Shown: positions 24,859 to 38,208 of the stretch, piece by piece
Position numbering within the stretch: position 1 is the first letter of the stretch
Layout of the letters: every line of letters begins with the position of its first letter
Program-made: the position numbers and the translations under genes
Source of the DNA: an uncultured Bryobacteraceae bacterium
GTDB lineage: Bacteria > Acidobacteriota > Terriglobia > Bryobacterales > Bryobacteraceae
Length of the DNA: 64,000 bases
Assembly: GCA_938027685.1 (NCBI GenBank)
Contig: CALJAM010000010.1
Coordinates: 48,754-112,753 of the forward strand
Reading direction: 5' to 3'
The notes under the pieces: model-generated
Database searches by the model: none
What the model was told of the DNA's origin: nothing
What the model saw: the letters and a program-made list of their open reading frames with translations, nothing else

Positions 24859-24898
24859 TTCCGCCCCCGCGGCGGAACGCGATGAGTGCAACGTTCCG
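24859..24898 (+). promoter_or_regulatory. Expression platform: two mutually exclusive hairpins
   Basis: Hairpin A pairs TTCCGCC (24859-24865) with GGCGGAA (24871-24877) around a CCCGC loop. Hairpin B pairs CGGAACG (24873-24879) with CGTTCCG (24892-24898) and ends at the Shine-Dalgarno GAGGGAG (24898-24904). They share bases 24873-24877, so only one can form at a time. No U-tract follows, pointing to control of translation initiation rather than termination. Confidence 0.55.
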
Positions 24899-24912
24899 AG
24901 GGAGAACGGCTC

Positions 24913-27144
24913 ATGCGTGCTTTGAACATTTCTGCCCTACTTTGCATCTTCGGGGCGGCGTCCGCCTCTGCGCAGAACGCCGTCCAAGGCGTAATCGTGG
25001 ATCCCTCCGGCGGCGCCGTCGCCGGAGCCCGCATCTGGTGTGACGGCCGATCGGCGCGCTCGGCCGCGGACGGCCGCTTCCTCATCCCCGACGTCCCACG
25101 CTGCCAGGCCCGCGTCGAGGCGCCCGGCTTCGAAACAAAAACAATAGAACTTGTATCCGGCGCCCCGGCCCGCGTCGAACTGACCGTCGCCGCCCTGGCC
25201 GAACGCATCGTCGTCTCGGCCGCGCGCCGCGAAACTTCGCTCGAAGAAGCCGGCCTCGCCGGCGACCTGTTCGCTCGCGCCGACCTCGTCGCCCGCCAGT
25301 TCCCCAACCTGGGCGACTTGTTGCGCGAGCTCCCAGGCCTCCACGTCGCCCGCTACGGCCGCCACGGCAGCCTCACCCAGCTCTTCACCCGCGGCGGCCA
25401 GCGCACCGCCACCCTCGTCCTGCTCGACGGCGTCCCGCTCAACGACCCCGGCGGCGAAGTCAACCTCGCCTCCCTCTCCACCGCCTTCCTCGAACGCGTC
25501 GAGGTCGTGCGCGCGCCCGCCAGCGCCCTCTACGGCGCGGAGGCCTCCTCCGGCGTCGTCCAGCTCGTCACCCGCCGCGGCCCGCCCGAGCGCCGCCTGC
25601 CTCACACCCGCCTCTCCTACGAACGCGGCAGCTTCTCCACCGACCGCTGGATCGCCGGCCTCTCCGGCGCCGCCGGCACGCGCCTCGATTATTCGCTCGG
25701 CGCCGAGCAGTTCCACACCGCCGGCGAGTTCCCCAATGACTTTTTCCGCAACACCTACGGCACCGCCAACCTCGGCCTTCGCCTCGCCCCCTCCACCGAA
25801 GCCCGCGCCGTCCTCCGCGGCGGCGACGCCATCCTCGGCACTCCCAACCAGGTCGGCTACGGTATCGTCAATTACGACGCCCGCCAGCTCACCCGCGACT
25901 GGCTGGCCTCCTTCCGCCTCGACGACGTCCGCAGCTCGCGCTTCGCCCAGCGCGCCGCCTTCGGCCACCATCGCGCCCGCGATCTCTACATCGACAACGG
26001 CGTCGGCGGACCCTACCGACTCGCTGCTCTGGTTCGCGACGTCACGCAGCCGGTGCGCCGCGTCTACTTGATCGGTCTCGTCAGTCCCGATCTGCCCGAT
26101 TCTGCGGTCCCGCCCGGCGCCCGCATCGTGCGCACTCAGTACATGTTCTTCCCCATGGATCCCTACCTCTGGAAGGCCTCGCGCACCCGCGCGGGCTACG
26201 AGGGCTCGCTCACCGACGCAAACGGCGCAGCCCTCTTCGGCTACGAGTACGAACGTCAGCAGGGCCGCGTCACCGGAAGCGACGTCGGGCGCGACCACCA
26301 CGGCCTGTTCGCCTATCGTCAGCAAAATGTCCGCGGGCGGCTGTTCCTCTCGGGCGGCCTGCGCCTGGAGCGTTCCAGCGCCTTCGGAACCAAGTCCACT
26401 CCCCGGGCCGCCGCTAGCCTCCGGCTCGCCGGCGAGCACGGCCCCCTCTCCGGCACTTTCCTCCGTGTCGGCGCCGGCCGCGGCATCACCGAACCCAGTC
26501 TCATCCAGAACTATGCCCGCGACCCCTGGTTCGTCGGCAACCTTGCCCTGCGCCCCGAAAAAACTTCCAGCTTCGAAGCGGGCCTCGTGCAAACCTGGCT
26601 CGATCGCCGCCTCCGCACCGAACTCGCCCTCTTCGACAACTATTTCCGCGACCTCATCGTCTTCGTCTTCCTCCCCTTCCCCGAGCCTTCGACCTGGCGC
26701 AACATCGAAGCCGCACGCGCACGCGGACTTGAACTTTCCGCGCAGGCCCGCCTGCTTCCTTCCCTCCTCCTCAGCGGTCACTACACCCGCCTGCGCTCCC
26801 GCATCACGCAGTCCGGCTCGCCCAACTCGCCCTTCACGGGCCTCGGCCAAGAACTGCCGCGCCGACCCGGAAACTCGGGTGCCGTCACGCTCTCCTGGTC
26901 GCCGCGAAACCTGGCCCTGCACACTGGCGCCGTCTTCGTCGGCGAGCGCCAGGATAACGACCTGTTCGGCGTCACCCGCAACCCCGGCTATCAGAACGTC
27001 TACGCGGCCCTCTCTTGGCGCAGCCCCTGGCGCATCGCGCCCTACCTGCGCGTCGAGAATCTGCTCAACGCCCGCTACCACGAAGTGCTCGGCTACAGCA
27101 ATCTCTCCCGCGCTCTGTACGCCGGAGTCCGCCTGGAATGGTGA
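24913..27144 (+). CDS. btuB: TonB-dependent cobalamin receptor (BtuB-like)
   Basis: A 743-residue outer-membrane receptor. A signal peptide (residues 1-21) is followed by a carboxypeptidase-regulatory-like domain (about 24-92, VQGVIVDPSGGAVAGARIW), a TonB-box-like ERIVVSAAR (98-106), and the plug (about 125-225). The plug carries LGDLLRELPGLHV, FTRGGQRTATLVLLDGVPLND and VEVVRAPASALYGAEASSGVV. A beta-barrel ends in the aromatic residue Trp 743. Regulation by the riboswitch and the adjacent BtuFDC genes identify the ligand as a cobalamin. The extra N-terminal domain is absent from E. coli BtuB. ATG 24913 lies 8 nt after GAGGGAG; the stop overlaps the next gene by 7 bp. Confidence 0.93.
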   Translation: MRALNISALLCIFGAASASAQNAVQGVIVDPSGGAVAGARIWCDGRSARSAADGRFLIPDVPRCQARVEAPGFETKTIELVSGAPARVELTVAALAERIVVSAARRETSLEEAGLAGDLFARADLVARQFPNLGDLLRELPGLHVARYGRHGSLTQLFTRGGQRTATLVLLDGVPLNDPGGEVNLASLSTAFLERVEVVRAPASALYGAEASSGVVQLVTRRGPPERRLPHTRLSYERGSFSTDRWIAGLSGAAGTRLDYSLGAEQFHTAGEFPNDFFRNTYGTANLGLRLAPSTEARAVLRGGDAILGTPNQVGYGIVNYDARQLTRDWLASFRLDDVRSSRFAQRAAFGHHRARDLYIDNGVGGPYRLAALVRDVTQPVRRVYLIGLVSPDLPDSAVPPGARIVRTQYMFFPMDPYLWKASRTRAGYEGSLTDANGAALFGYEYERQQGRVTGSDVGRDHHGLFAYRQQNVRGRLFLSGGLRLERSSAFGTKSTPRAAASLRLAGEHGPLSGTFLRVGAGRGITEPSLIQNYARDPWFVGNLALRPEKTSSFEAGLVQTWLDRRLRTELALFDNYFRDLIVFVFLPFPEPSTWRNIEAARARGLELSAQARLLPSLLLSGHYTRLRSRITQSGSPNSPFTGLGQELPRRPGNSGAVTLSWSPRNLALHTGAVFVGERQDNDLFGVTRNPGYQNVYAALSWRSPWRIAPYLRVENLLNARYHEVLGYSNLSRALYAGVRLEW

Positions 27145-27971
27145 TCGCGGCCGCAGCGCTCGCTCTTGCCCTCTCCGCCGCGCCGGAGCGTATCGTTTCG
27201 ACCGCGCCCAGCATCACCCAGATCCTCTACGCGCTCGGCCTCGGCGATCGCGTGGCCGCCGTCACCACCTTCTGCCGCTACCCGCCCGAGGCCGGGCGCA
27301 AACCCAAAATCGGCGATTACCTCCGCCCCAACCTCGAGCTCATCCTCGCCGCCCGCCCCGATCTCCTCATCGTCGAGCGCACCGGCGTGAAGCCTCCGCT
27401 CGAGCGCGGCCGCCTTCGCCTCAATGTCCTCGAAGTCGACGACGGCAACCTGGCCGGCATCTTCGACGCCATCGAACGCATCGGGCGCGCCGCTGGCGTG
27501 CCCGAGCGCGCCAGAGCCCTCAACGCGCGGCTCCGCAGCGAGCTGGACGCCCTCGCCCGCCGCGTCGCCGGCAGGCCCCGGCCCCGCACGATGATCGTGC
27601 TCGGACGAACGCCCGGAAGGCTGGAAGGAATCGTCGTCGCCGGCCGCGGCTCCTATCTGGACGAGCTCATCACCCTCGCCGGCGGCCGAAACATTTTCTC
27701 CGATACTGTTTCACCCTACGCCCGCGTCCCCCTCGAAGAAGTGCTCGCTCGCGACCCCGAGGTGATCCTCGATCTCGGCGAAATGGATGACGCCGAAACC
27801 TTATCGCCCGCCCGCAGCCGGGCCATCCTCGAACTCTGGCGCACACAACCCCGAATCTCCGCCGTCCGAGCCGGCCAAGTCTTCGCCGAGGCCCCCCATC
27901 TGTTCGTCGTCCCGGGACCCCGGGTCGCCGAGGCCGCCCGCGCCCTGGCCCGCATGCTCCATCCCCGCTGA
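27138..27971 (+). CDS. btuF: Periplasmic cobalamin-binding protein (BtuF-like)
   Basis: A 277-residue substrate-binding protein of ABC importers (class III, helical backbone). A signal peptide covers residues 1-16. The core motifs are ERIVSTAPSITQILYALGLGDRVAAV, PNLELILAARPDLLIVERTG and GGRNIFSD, as in BtuF and siderophore-binding proteins. No lipobox, so it is soluble in the periplasm. The ATG at 27138 overlaps the receptor stop, implying coupled translation. It hands B12 to the BtuCD transporter encoded next. Confidence 0.9.
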   Translation: MVIAAAALALALSAAPERIVSTAPSITQILYALGLGDRVAAVTTFCRYPPEAGRKPKIGDYLRPNLELILAARPDLLIVERTGVKPPLERGRLRLNVLEVDDGNLAGIFDAIERIGRAAGVPERARALNARLRSELDALARRVAGRPRPRTMIVLGRTPGRLEGIVVAGRGSYLDELITLAGGRNIFSDTVSPYARVPLEEVLARDPEVILDLGEMDDAETLSPARSRAILELWRTQPRISAVRAGQVFAEAPHLFVVPGPRVAEAARALARMLHPR

Positions 27972-27976
27972 CTGCC

Positions 27977-28738
27977 ATGTACCGACTCCACGGCCTCGGC
28001 ATGAGCTACAACGGAACTCCCGTTCTGCGCGACGTCACCCTCCGATTCTCCGAACCCCAACTGATCGCCCTCGTCGGCCCCAACGGCGCAGGCAAGTCCA
28101 CCCTGCTCGGCATCCTCGCCGGCCTCCGCCCACAATACTCCGGCTCCTGTCTCTACCGCGATCGCGAACTACGCCGTTGGCCACGCCGCGCCTTCGCCCG
28201 CGAGGTCTCCTTCGTCCCCCAGACCGTCCGCATCGAGTTCCCCTTCACCGCCGAACAGGTCGTCCTCATGGGCCGCACCCCGCACGCCGGCGGACTCTTC
28301 GAATCGCCCGCCGACTGGCAGGCCGTCGACGAAGCCATGCGCCTCACCGACACCTTGGCTTTCCGCCATCGCGACTTCCGCTCCCTCTCCGGCGGCGAAC
28401 GCCAGCTCGTGCTGCTGGCCTCCGCCCTCGCCCAACAACCTCGCGTCCTCTTGCTCGACGAGCCCACCACCTTCCTCGACCTTCGACACCAGATCGCCAT
28501 CTATCGCCTCCTCGCCGATCTCCGCCGCCAAGGCCTCCTGGTCATCGCAGCCACCCATGATCTGAACCTCGCTGCCGCTTATGCCGACCGCGTCGTCGCC
28601 CTTCGCGCCGGTCGCATCATCGCCGACGCCCCGCCTGACCAGGTCCTCCATCCCGCCGTCATCCGTGAACTCTTCGACGTCGAAACGCGGACTGCCCAGG
28701 GACCCCGTGGCCGCCCCTGGATCCTCTATGGCGAGTAA
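27977..28738 (+). CDS. btuD: Cobalamin ABC transporter ATPase (BtuD-like)
   Basis: A 253-residue ABC ATPase: Walker A GPNGAGKST (residues about 36-44), signature LSGGERQLVLLASAL, Walker B VLLLDEPTTFLD, switch His in ATHDLNLA. The FecE/BtuD subgroup features (FPFTAEQVVLMGRTPH) are present. The gene starts 5 bp after btuF and overlaps btuC by 11 bp. Confidence 0.93.
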   Translation: MYRLHGLGMSYNGTPVLRDVTLRFSEPQLIALVGPNGAGKSTLLGILAGLRPQYSGSCLYRDRELRRWPRRAFAREVSFVPQTVRIEFPFTAEQVVLMGRTPHAGGLFESPADWQAVDEAMRLTDTLAFRHRDFRSLSGGERQLVLLASALAQQPRVLLLDEPTTFLDLRHQIAIYRLLADLRRQGLLVIAATHDLNLAAAYADRVVALRAGRIIADAPPDQVLHPAVIRELFDVETRTAQGPRGRPWILYGE

Positions 28739-29723
28739 GCTCCCACCCCCACGCGCCCTGCTTCTGGCCTCCCTCGCCCTCCTCGCCGCCGCACTCCTGT
28801 TGCCTCTGGTCGGTCCCGCGCGCGTGGACCTCGCGCGCGCCTTCGCCCGGCTCTCGCCCGATTACGAAATCCTGTTCATCACCCGCCTTCCCCGCGTGCT
28901 CCTCGCCTTGCTCGCCGGAGGTACCCTGGCCGCCGCCGGCGCGCTCTTTCAGGCCCTACTGCGCGACGCGCTGGCCACTCCCTACACCCTCGGCGTCTCC
29001 AGCGGCGCCTCTCTCGGCGCCGTCCTCGCCATCTCGCTCGGCGCGCAGCAGGTCCTCGGCTTGCCCGCCGTCTGGGCCGCCGCTTTCCTCGGCGCCGCCA
29101 CCGTGCTCACCCTCGTCGTCGCCATCGCCTCCGAAGGTCGCCGCATGTCCTCCTTCACCCTGCTGCTCGCCGGCGTCACCGTCAACAGCATCTGCCTCGC
29201 CCTCATCCTCCTCTTGCAGTACCTCGCCGGATTCGCTCAATCCATCGCCATCGTCCGCTGGCTGATGGGCGGCATCGAGGCCGTCTCTTACACCACGCTG
29301 GCCGCCCTCACCGCCGCCGTCCTCCCCGTCGTCGCCTGGATCTGCTGGAAGGCACGGGAATGGAATTTGCTCGCCGTCGGCGAAGAATGGGCCGCCGCCC
29401 GCGGCGTCGACTCCCACAGACTCCTGCGCGCCGGCTACCTCGCGGGTTCCTTCATCACGGGCTCGGTCACCGCCCTCACCGGCCCCATCGGCTTCGTCGG
29501 CCTCATCGTCCCCCACGCCTTGCGCCTCAAGGTCGGCGCCGATCACCGCCTGCTCATCCCCTGCTCTTTCCTCGTCGGCGCGCCCTTCCTGGCCCTCTGT
29601 GATACCCTTGCCCGCACCGCCCTCGCCCCGACCGAAATCCCCGTCGGCATCATCACCGCCATGCTGGGCGGCCCCTTCTTCATCTGGCTGCTGCGCAGCC
29701 GGCGCCGCAGCCTCTGGCTCTGA
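28728..29723 (+). CDS. btuC: Cobalamin ABC transporter permease (BtuC-like)
   Basis: A 331-residue FecCD/BtuC-type permease, expected to have 10 membrane helices. RLPRVLLALLAGGTLAAAGALFQALLRDALATPYTLGVSSGASLGAV is the family hallmark block (residues about 45-95). GPIGFVGLIVPHALRL near residue 250 is the coupling region contacting BtuD. The start at ATG 28728 lies inside the end of btuD; a longer frame from 28581 would be antisense-like and is rejected. Last gene of the B12 import operon. Confidence 0.94.
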   Translation: MASKLPPPRALLLASLALLAAALLLPLVGPARVDLARAFARLSPDYEILFITRLPRVLLALLAGGTLAAAGALFQALLRDALATPYTLGVSSGASLGAVLAISLGAQQVLGLPAVWAAAFLGAATVLTLVVAIASEGRRMSSFTLLLAGVTVNSICLALILLLQYLAGFAQSIAIVRWLMGGIEAVSYTTLAALTAAVLPVVAWICWKAREWNLLAVGEEWAAARGVDSHRLLRAGYLAGSFITGSVTALTGPIGFVGLIVPHALRLKVGADHRLLIPCSFLVGAPFLALCDTLARTALAPTEIPVGIITAMLGGPFFIWLLRSRRRSLWL

Positions 29724-29892
29724 GCGCCTCCGCCCGGCCCCACGCTTTCGCGCCGCCGCGCCCTTTGCTCCGCAACACCCGGCGCGGACACGGCTCCCCT
29801 GACCTTGCTTCCCCTACCCGCGCCCGCCACCCTTGCTCGCATTCGCGCCCGCGCGGTAGCGCCAAACCCGCGCCCCCGCGGATAATAAGGAA
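29724..29892 (+). other. C-rich spacer after B12 operon with -10-like element at its end
   Basis: A 169-bp gene-free, C-rich, G-poor stretch (possible Rho site). Its last bases hold GATAAT (29881-29886), 6 nt before the TTG start of the next gene, a possible promoter for the permease-ATPase pair. Confidence 0.3.
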
Positions 29893-30979
29893 TTGATCAA
29901 CAAGCTCGTCTTCGAGAATCTCAAGCACCGCCCCGTCCGCACCGCCCTCAGCATCCTCGCCATCGGCGTCGAAGTGACCATGATGCTCACTCTGGTCGGC
30001 CTCAGCCGCGGCATGCTCGCCGATGTCGCCCGCCGCGCCCGCGGCGTCGGCGCCGATATCGTCGTCCGTCCTCCCGGCACCTCCCTCATCGGCCTCTCCA
30101 GCGCACCCATGTCCGAAAAGATGGTCGACTTCCTCCGCCGCCAGCCCCACGTCACCCACGCCGTCGGCAGCATGACCCACCCCCTCAGCGGCGTCACCAC
30201 CATCACCGGCGTCGACCTGCGCGAGTTCGACGAAATCAGCGGCGGATTCAAGTACCTCGACGGCGGTCCCATCCGCAACCGCGACGAAATCCTCGTCGAT
30301 AACTTTTATGCGCGCCAGAACAACCTCCGCGCCGGTTCCACCCTTTACCTGCTCAACCGTAACTGGCGTGTCGCCGGCGTCGTCGAGGAAGGCAAACTCG
30401 CGCGCCTCGTCATCCCGCTCGACGTCTTGCAGGATCTCACCGCCAACCCAGGCCGCATCAGCCAGGTCTGGGTCAAAGTCGACCATCCCGCCAACGTCCC
30501 CAAGGTCATCGCCTCCCTTAAAGAGAAACTCCCCGGCTATCCCATTTACTCCATGGAGGAACTTACCTCGCTGATCTCTGTCAACAATGTCCCCGGCCTG
30601 AAGGCCTTCATCACCGTCATCGTCGCTCTTGCCATCGTGGTCGGCTTCCTCGTCGTCTTCCTCTCCATGTACACGGCCGTCCTCGAGCGTACCCGCGAAA
30701 TCGGCATCCTCAAGGCGCTCGGCGCTTCCCCCTTCTACATCCTCGACATCCTCTTCCGCGAAACCCTCCTGCTCGCCCTCGCAGGCACTCTACTGGGAAT
30801 CCTCTTCAGCTACCTGACCCGCTGGGTCATCATGAGCTGGGCCCCCGCCTCCCTCACTCAGATGATCGTCCCCGACTGGTGGGGCATCGCTGGCGCCATC
30901 GCTCTCGCCGGCGCCCTGTTGGGCGCCAGTTACCCCGGCTGGCGCGCTGCCCGCCAGGACCCCATCGAGGCGCTGGCCT

Positions 30980-30987
<8 letters not shown>
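29893..30987 (+). CDS. ABC transporter permease, MacB/LolC-E (FtsX) type
   Basis: A 364-residue membrane protein with the four-helix FtsX/MacB layout: one helix at residues about 17-38 (RTALSILAIGVEVTMMLTLV), a periplasmic domain of about 200 residues, then three helices after residue 235. VLERTREIGILKALGASPFYIL is the characteristic coupling segment. These permeases extract lipids, lipoproteins or peptides from the membrane rather than import solutes. The start codon is TTG at 29893 with AAGGA very close; no ATG fits. The next gene encodes its ATPase and overlaps by 8 bp. No membrane-fusion partner gene is adjacent. Confidence 0.88.
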
Positions 30988-31666
<679 letters not shown>

Positions 31667-32162
31667 TACGCAGGCCCCGCCCGCCGACCCGCGCCTCCGT
31701 CACCGCCTGATCCCCGCCCTCGACGCCGCTCCTGCCTCTATGTCCGCTTCCTCGGAGCCTGTCCGCAAAGTTGAACCCGCGCTCCCTACGTGGGCCTGTC
31801 TCCGTCTTTTCGAAATCACTCGCTTGCAGCGGTTGCAAGTTCGAGAAATCCTACCGCCGACCCGCCGTGATCTCGTAATGGTCCGCCCGATTTGCGCGAT
31901 TCATAACTTGCGGCGCACAGTAAGTCGCGATGGTTACGCCCCGATAGCTCTTTCAAGAAACCTTGAGTAAGTCGCGGCCGTAATGCCTGAACGCCGCTTT
32001 CGACGAACTTCCGGACTGTGCACCGGGCTCACCCTTCCGCCGACTTACGTGCACCCTTTGCCGAGACCCGCGCGCCCCGCCGCACGCACTGCCCTCACCG
32101 GCCTACTTGGACTGGTTCCCTCGCTACTGGCCTTATCTCGTGCCGGCCGACTCGCGCCACCC
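31667..32162. other. Gene-free spacer
   Basis: About 500 bp with no credible coding frame. The left part is C-rich on the plus strand (possible Rho site). In the middle is a perfect 6-bp inverted repeat, CTTGCA at 31823-31828 and TGCAAG at 31834-31839. I see no tRNA or other RNA gene. Confidence 0.5.
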
Positions 32163-33590
32163 TCACGCCGGCACCGCCCCCAGCCCCGGCCCGCGGATCT
32201 CCTCCGTCCGCATCATCCCGTCCCGGATGCGGAATATCCCCGGAAACTTCTCCTCCCAACCCCTGTTCGCCGCCGGCACGTACTGCCGCGCATTCGCCTC
32301 GATCGCCGCCACCCCGGGCACGTGCGCCGCCAACCCCGCCGAGTGGATCAGAGAAGCTCCCGGACAGGTCAGATCCTGCACGCACAAGAACATCTTGAAC
32401 TTCTGCGCCGCCGCCGCCATCAACACCGCCTGCGTCTGCCCCTTGCACGCCTTCAGCGCCGCCCCCGTGTAGCCCATCTCACGCGCCAGAAGCAGGTTCT
32501 CCAGATCCGTCAACGATTCGTCGATCACCACCGGCCGCAACTTCGCCGCCTCGTGCATCACGTTGTGCCGGTTCGCCTTCAGATCCCGCGCCGTCGGCTG
32601 CTCGATGTACTGGATCCGCTCGAAACCACGCGGCGCCTTCTCCTTGATCTGCCGCAGAAAATCGAGCAGGTAATCCACGTTAGGACAACGCTCGTTGAAA
32701 TCCGCCGAATAATACCATTGCTTCACGCCGCGCTGACGCTGCGTCTCTTCGGTCACCCGATCGATCCGTAGCACCCTCTCCACGTCCCATTTCAGATCGT
32801 CCCCGTTCAGCTTGATCTTGATGTGCGTCAGACCGTTGTAGCGGATCCACTCCGGCAACGTCTCCGGCAGCCCGTCGTTGATCCGCTTCACGATGTCTTC
32901 CTCGATGATCGGATCCAGTGCCCCCACCAAATGATAAAGCGGCATCCGCGGCTTGGGCTTCTGCAACAGGTACTTCTCCAGATACTCGCCCTTGAACTCC
33001 GGAAGCAGGTAGTGCGCCAGATCGTGCTCCATGAACTTCGGCCCGTAAGTCCGGTAGCAGCTCAACCCGTGCAGCTTCCCGTAGGCATCGTGAATCGCCG
33101 CGTCGAACGGACTGGCCACCACCAGCGTGGCCAGCTTGGGAATCGCCTCCCCGAGCTTCAGATCCCGCGCCACCTCTTCGGCCGCCTTCAGATAGGCCGG
33201 CTCCAGCGCCACGTTGATGTCCACCGGATGGCCCGTTTCCCCCGAACTCTCCGTAATGCGTGCAATCCGGCTCGCCAGTTCTTTCATGGCCCCCAGCGTC
33301 GTCTCGTACCCCAACTTCGAGGGCCAGGCCCAGATGTTGCCCAGCGGCATCGAGCCGAACCCTCGCGCCCTCCGCCCGTCCCCCGCCCGCACTTCCACGT
33401 GCACGTTGAGCAGCGTCACACGGTCCAACGCCGCCCCGCCGAACTTGATCGGCGTACGGTACAGGTAATCCTCGTACTCGAAACGCACGCGCTCTACCCG
33501 AATCCGGCGCCCGTCCGCCCCCCGCATCACGTACGGCAGTGCGGACGCCGCCGCAGCCCGCAACAAATCACGACGGCTCCTCTTCGACAT
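32163..33590 (-). CDS. Enolase-superfamily enzyme (mandelate racemase/MLE-like), Tat-exported
   Basis: A 475-residue protein. The N-terminus [17 protein letters not shown] is a twin-arginine signal, so the enzyme is probably exported folded. The C-terminal barrel shows the expected catalytic residues of the superfamily: a K-x-K pair in THIKIKL (near residue 260), an acidic metal ligand in WYYSADFNE, a second in IQYIEQP, a third in [11 protein letters not shown], and a basic residue in KACKGQTQ. The reaction is unknown; members abstract an alpha-proton from a carboxylate. TACAAT at 33610-33605 (minus strand) could be its -10, 14 nt before the ATG and inside the end of the upstream gene. Confidence 0.82.
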   Translation of the reverse strand: MSKRSRRDLLRAAAASALPYVMRGADGRRIRVERVRFEYEDYLYRTPIKFGGAALDRVTLLNVHVEVRAGDGRRARGFGSMPLGNIWAWPSKLGYETTLGAMKELASRIARITESSGETGHPVDINVALEPAYLKAAEEVARDLKLGEAIPKLATLVVASPFDAAIHDAYGKLHGLSCYRTYGPKFMEHDLAHYLLPEFKGEYLEKYLLQKPKPRMPLYHLVGALDPIIEEDIVKRINDGLPETLPEWIRYNGLTHIKIKLNGDDLKWDVERVLRIDRVTEETQRQRGVKQWYYSADFNERCPNVDYLLDFLRQIKEKAPRGFERIQYIEQPTARDLKANRHNVMHEAAKLRPVVIDESLTDLENLLLAREMGYTGAALKACKGQTQAVLMAAAAQKFKMFLCVQDLTCPGASLIHSAGLAAHVPGVAAIEANARQYVPAANRGWEEKFPGIFRIRDGMMRTEEIRGPGLGAVPA

Positions 33591-33602
33591 GGCCTGCGTC
33601 CG

Positions 33603-34187
33603 TTATTGTATCCCCCGGCGCCGCTCCACCAGCCGCAATGCACCCGCCATCAGCGCGAACAACGCCAAAGCCCCTGCCACCATCCACCAGCCGTGATCCC
33701 GCAAGAACCCCGACGACGCCTCCCCCAGCTCGCCCCCCAGCCACGCCAATCCCCCGTAACGCATCGCCCGGCCCGCGGCCACCACCCCCAGGAATCCTGC
33801 CCGCGACGCGTTCATCGCCCCTGCCAGCAGCACGAAAATCTTCGTCGGCAACGGTGCGGGCACCAGGACCGGCACCAAAACCGTCAACAATCCATAGCGG
33901 TGGTACCAGGCCCGGAATCGCCCCGCCCGCCGCACCTTCCGATCCAAATAGACCTCGCCGCCCTTGCGCCCCACCTGGTAGAGAAACAGGCAACCCAACG
34001 TCGAGCCCGCCGTCGCCAGCGCCGCGCCCAGCAGTCCCGCGCCCGCGTCCTCGAGCGCCAGCGCCACCACCAGAAGGTCCACGCCCACCGGCAACGGAAT
34101 TCCCCCCGAATCCACCGCCGCCAGCAGAAACACCCCCGCCGGCCCCCACGCAACCAATGTTTCCGCAACTAGTTCTAAGCCCCGCAA
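33603..34187 (-). CDS. DedA/SNARE-associated (VTT-domain) membrane protein
   Basis: A 194-residue inner-membrane protein of the DedA family, whose members move or flip polyprenyl-phosphate and phospholipids. GPAGVFLLAAVDSGGIPLP, the Gly-rich LGCLFLYQVGRKGGEVYL and PLPTKIFVLLAGAMNASRAGFL are the VTT-domain motifs with reentrant loops. No ATG or GTG is available at the front; the frame starts at TTG 34187 or TTG 34157. It begins 18 bp after the ligA stop, so translation may depend on coupling to ligA. Confidence 0.8.
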   Translation of the reverse strand: MRGLELVAETLVAWGPAGVFLLAAVDSGGIPLPVGVDLLVVALALEDAGAGLLGAALATAGSTLGCLFLYQVGRKGGEVYLDRKVRRAGRFRAWYHRYGLLTVLVPVLVPAPLPTKIFVLLAGAMNASRAGFLGVVAAGRAMRYGGLAWLGGELGEASSGFLRDHGWWMVAGALALFALMAGALRLVERRRGIQ

Positions 34188-34205
34188 ATTTCAGGCTAGC
34201 GCAAA

Positions 34206-37208
<3,003 letters not shown>

Positions 37209-37212
37209 CGCC

Positions 37213-38193
37213 ATGGACCCTTTGACCCATTTCCTCAGCGGAGTCGTACTCGATCGCGCCGGGCTTCACCGACTGACCCCTCGAAGCCGCTGGATCCTAC
37301 CCCTAGCCGCCATGGCGCCCGACCTCGATGTCGTCGCCGGCTTCTGGGGCGACGAAACTTATCTCGCCTGGCACCGCCAATGGACCCACTCGCTCCTCGC
37401 ACTGCCGCTCATGGCCGCCCTGCCCGTGCTCCTCGTCGGCGCTGTCGCCCGCGGCCGCATCCCCTGGCCGCGCGCCTTCCTCGCCGCCTCTGCCGCCGTC
37501 GCCCTCCACGACCTGCTCGATCTCACCAACACCTACGGCGTCCGCCTCTTCCTCCCCTTCTCCTCCGCCTGGATCGCCTGGGACCTCTTCTTCATCGTGG
37601 ACCTGTGGATCTGGGCCGTCTTCCTGCTCGCCGTCCTCGGACCCATGCTCGGCCGCCTCGTCAGCCGCGAAATCGGCGCACGCGGCGGAACCGGACGCGC
37701 CGCCGCCCTGCTCGCCCTCGCCTTCCTTCCTCTCTACGCCGGCGCCCGCTGGATACTCCACGAGCGCGCTCTCGCCACCCTCGATGCCCGCATCTACCAA
37801 AACCAAGTTCCCCTGCGCGTTGCCGCCCTGCCCTCGCCGGGCAACCCCCTCCGCTGGCGCGGACTCGTGGAAACCTCCGCCTTCTACGCTACGGTCGAGC
37901 TCGATCTCCGCGAGGAATTCGACCCCGCCGCCGCACGCCTCCTCCACAAACCCTCTGCCGATCCCCTCATCGCCCTCGCCGAGCAGGCCGCGCGACGCTC
38001 GCGCCCTTTCCGCGTCTTCCTCGATTTCAGCCGCTACCCCCTCTGGCGCTTCATCCCCGAAGATGCGCCCGAAGGCGCGCTGCGCGTCGAAGCCCTCGAC
38101 CTGCGCTTCGGCGAGCCCCCGACTTCCCGCTTCGTCGCCACCGCCATCGTCACCGCCGAAGGACGCGTCCTCCGCTCCTGGTTCCGCTTCTGA
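37213..38193 (+). CDS. DUF457/YdjM-type membrane-bound metal-dependent hydrolase
   Basis: A 326-residue membrane protein. The N-terminal half has about four helices and the family's histidine/aspartate motifs: MDPLTHFLSGVVLDRAG, LAAMAPDLDVVAG and WHRQWTHSLLALPL, resembling the phospholipase-C-like metal site of YdjM/YfhO relatives. The second half (after residue 190) is a soluble beta-rich region without recognised domain. ATG 37213 is 4 bp after the lipid kinase stop; the two are surely co-transcribed, suggesting a joint role in lipid metabolism (inference). Confidence 0.82.
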   Translation: MDPLTHFLSGVVLDRAGLHRLTPRSRWILPLAAMAPDLDVVAGFWGDETYLAWHRQWTHSLLALPLMAALPVLLVGAVARGRIPWPRAFLAASAAVALHDLLDLTNTYGVRLFLPFSSAWIAWDLFFIVDLWIWAVFLLAVLGPMLGRLVSREIGARGGTGRAAALLALAFLPLYAGARWILHERALATLDARIYQNQVPLRVAALPSPGNPLRWRGLVETSAFYATVELDLREEFDPAAARLLHKPSADPLIALAEQAARRSRPFRVFLDFSRYPLWRFIPEDAPEGALRVEALDLRFGEPPTSRFVATAIVTAEGRVLRSWFRF

Positions 38194-38208
38194 GCTCGCG
38201 CCCCAAGC

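Noticed and set aside
24937..27081. 714-codon open frame on the minus strand
   Set aside because: Antisense to the BtuB-like receptor; no motif.
31823..31839. Inverted repeat CTTGCA/TGCAAG as a terminator
   Set aside because: The stem is only 6 bp, no U-tract follows, and it lies about 160 bp after the last gene.
31801..31870. tRNA-like string with GTTCGAG in the spacer
   Set aside because: No matching T-stem, anticodon arm or acceptor stem can be folded around it.
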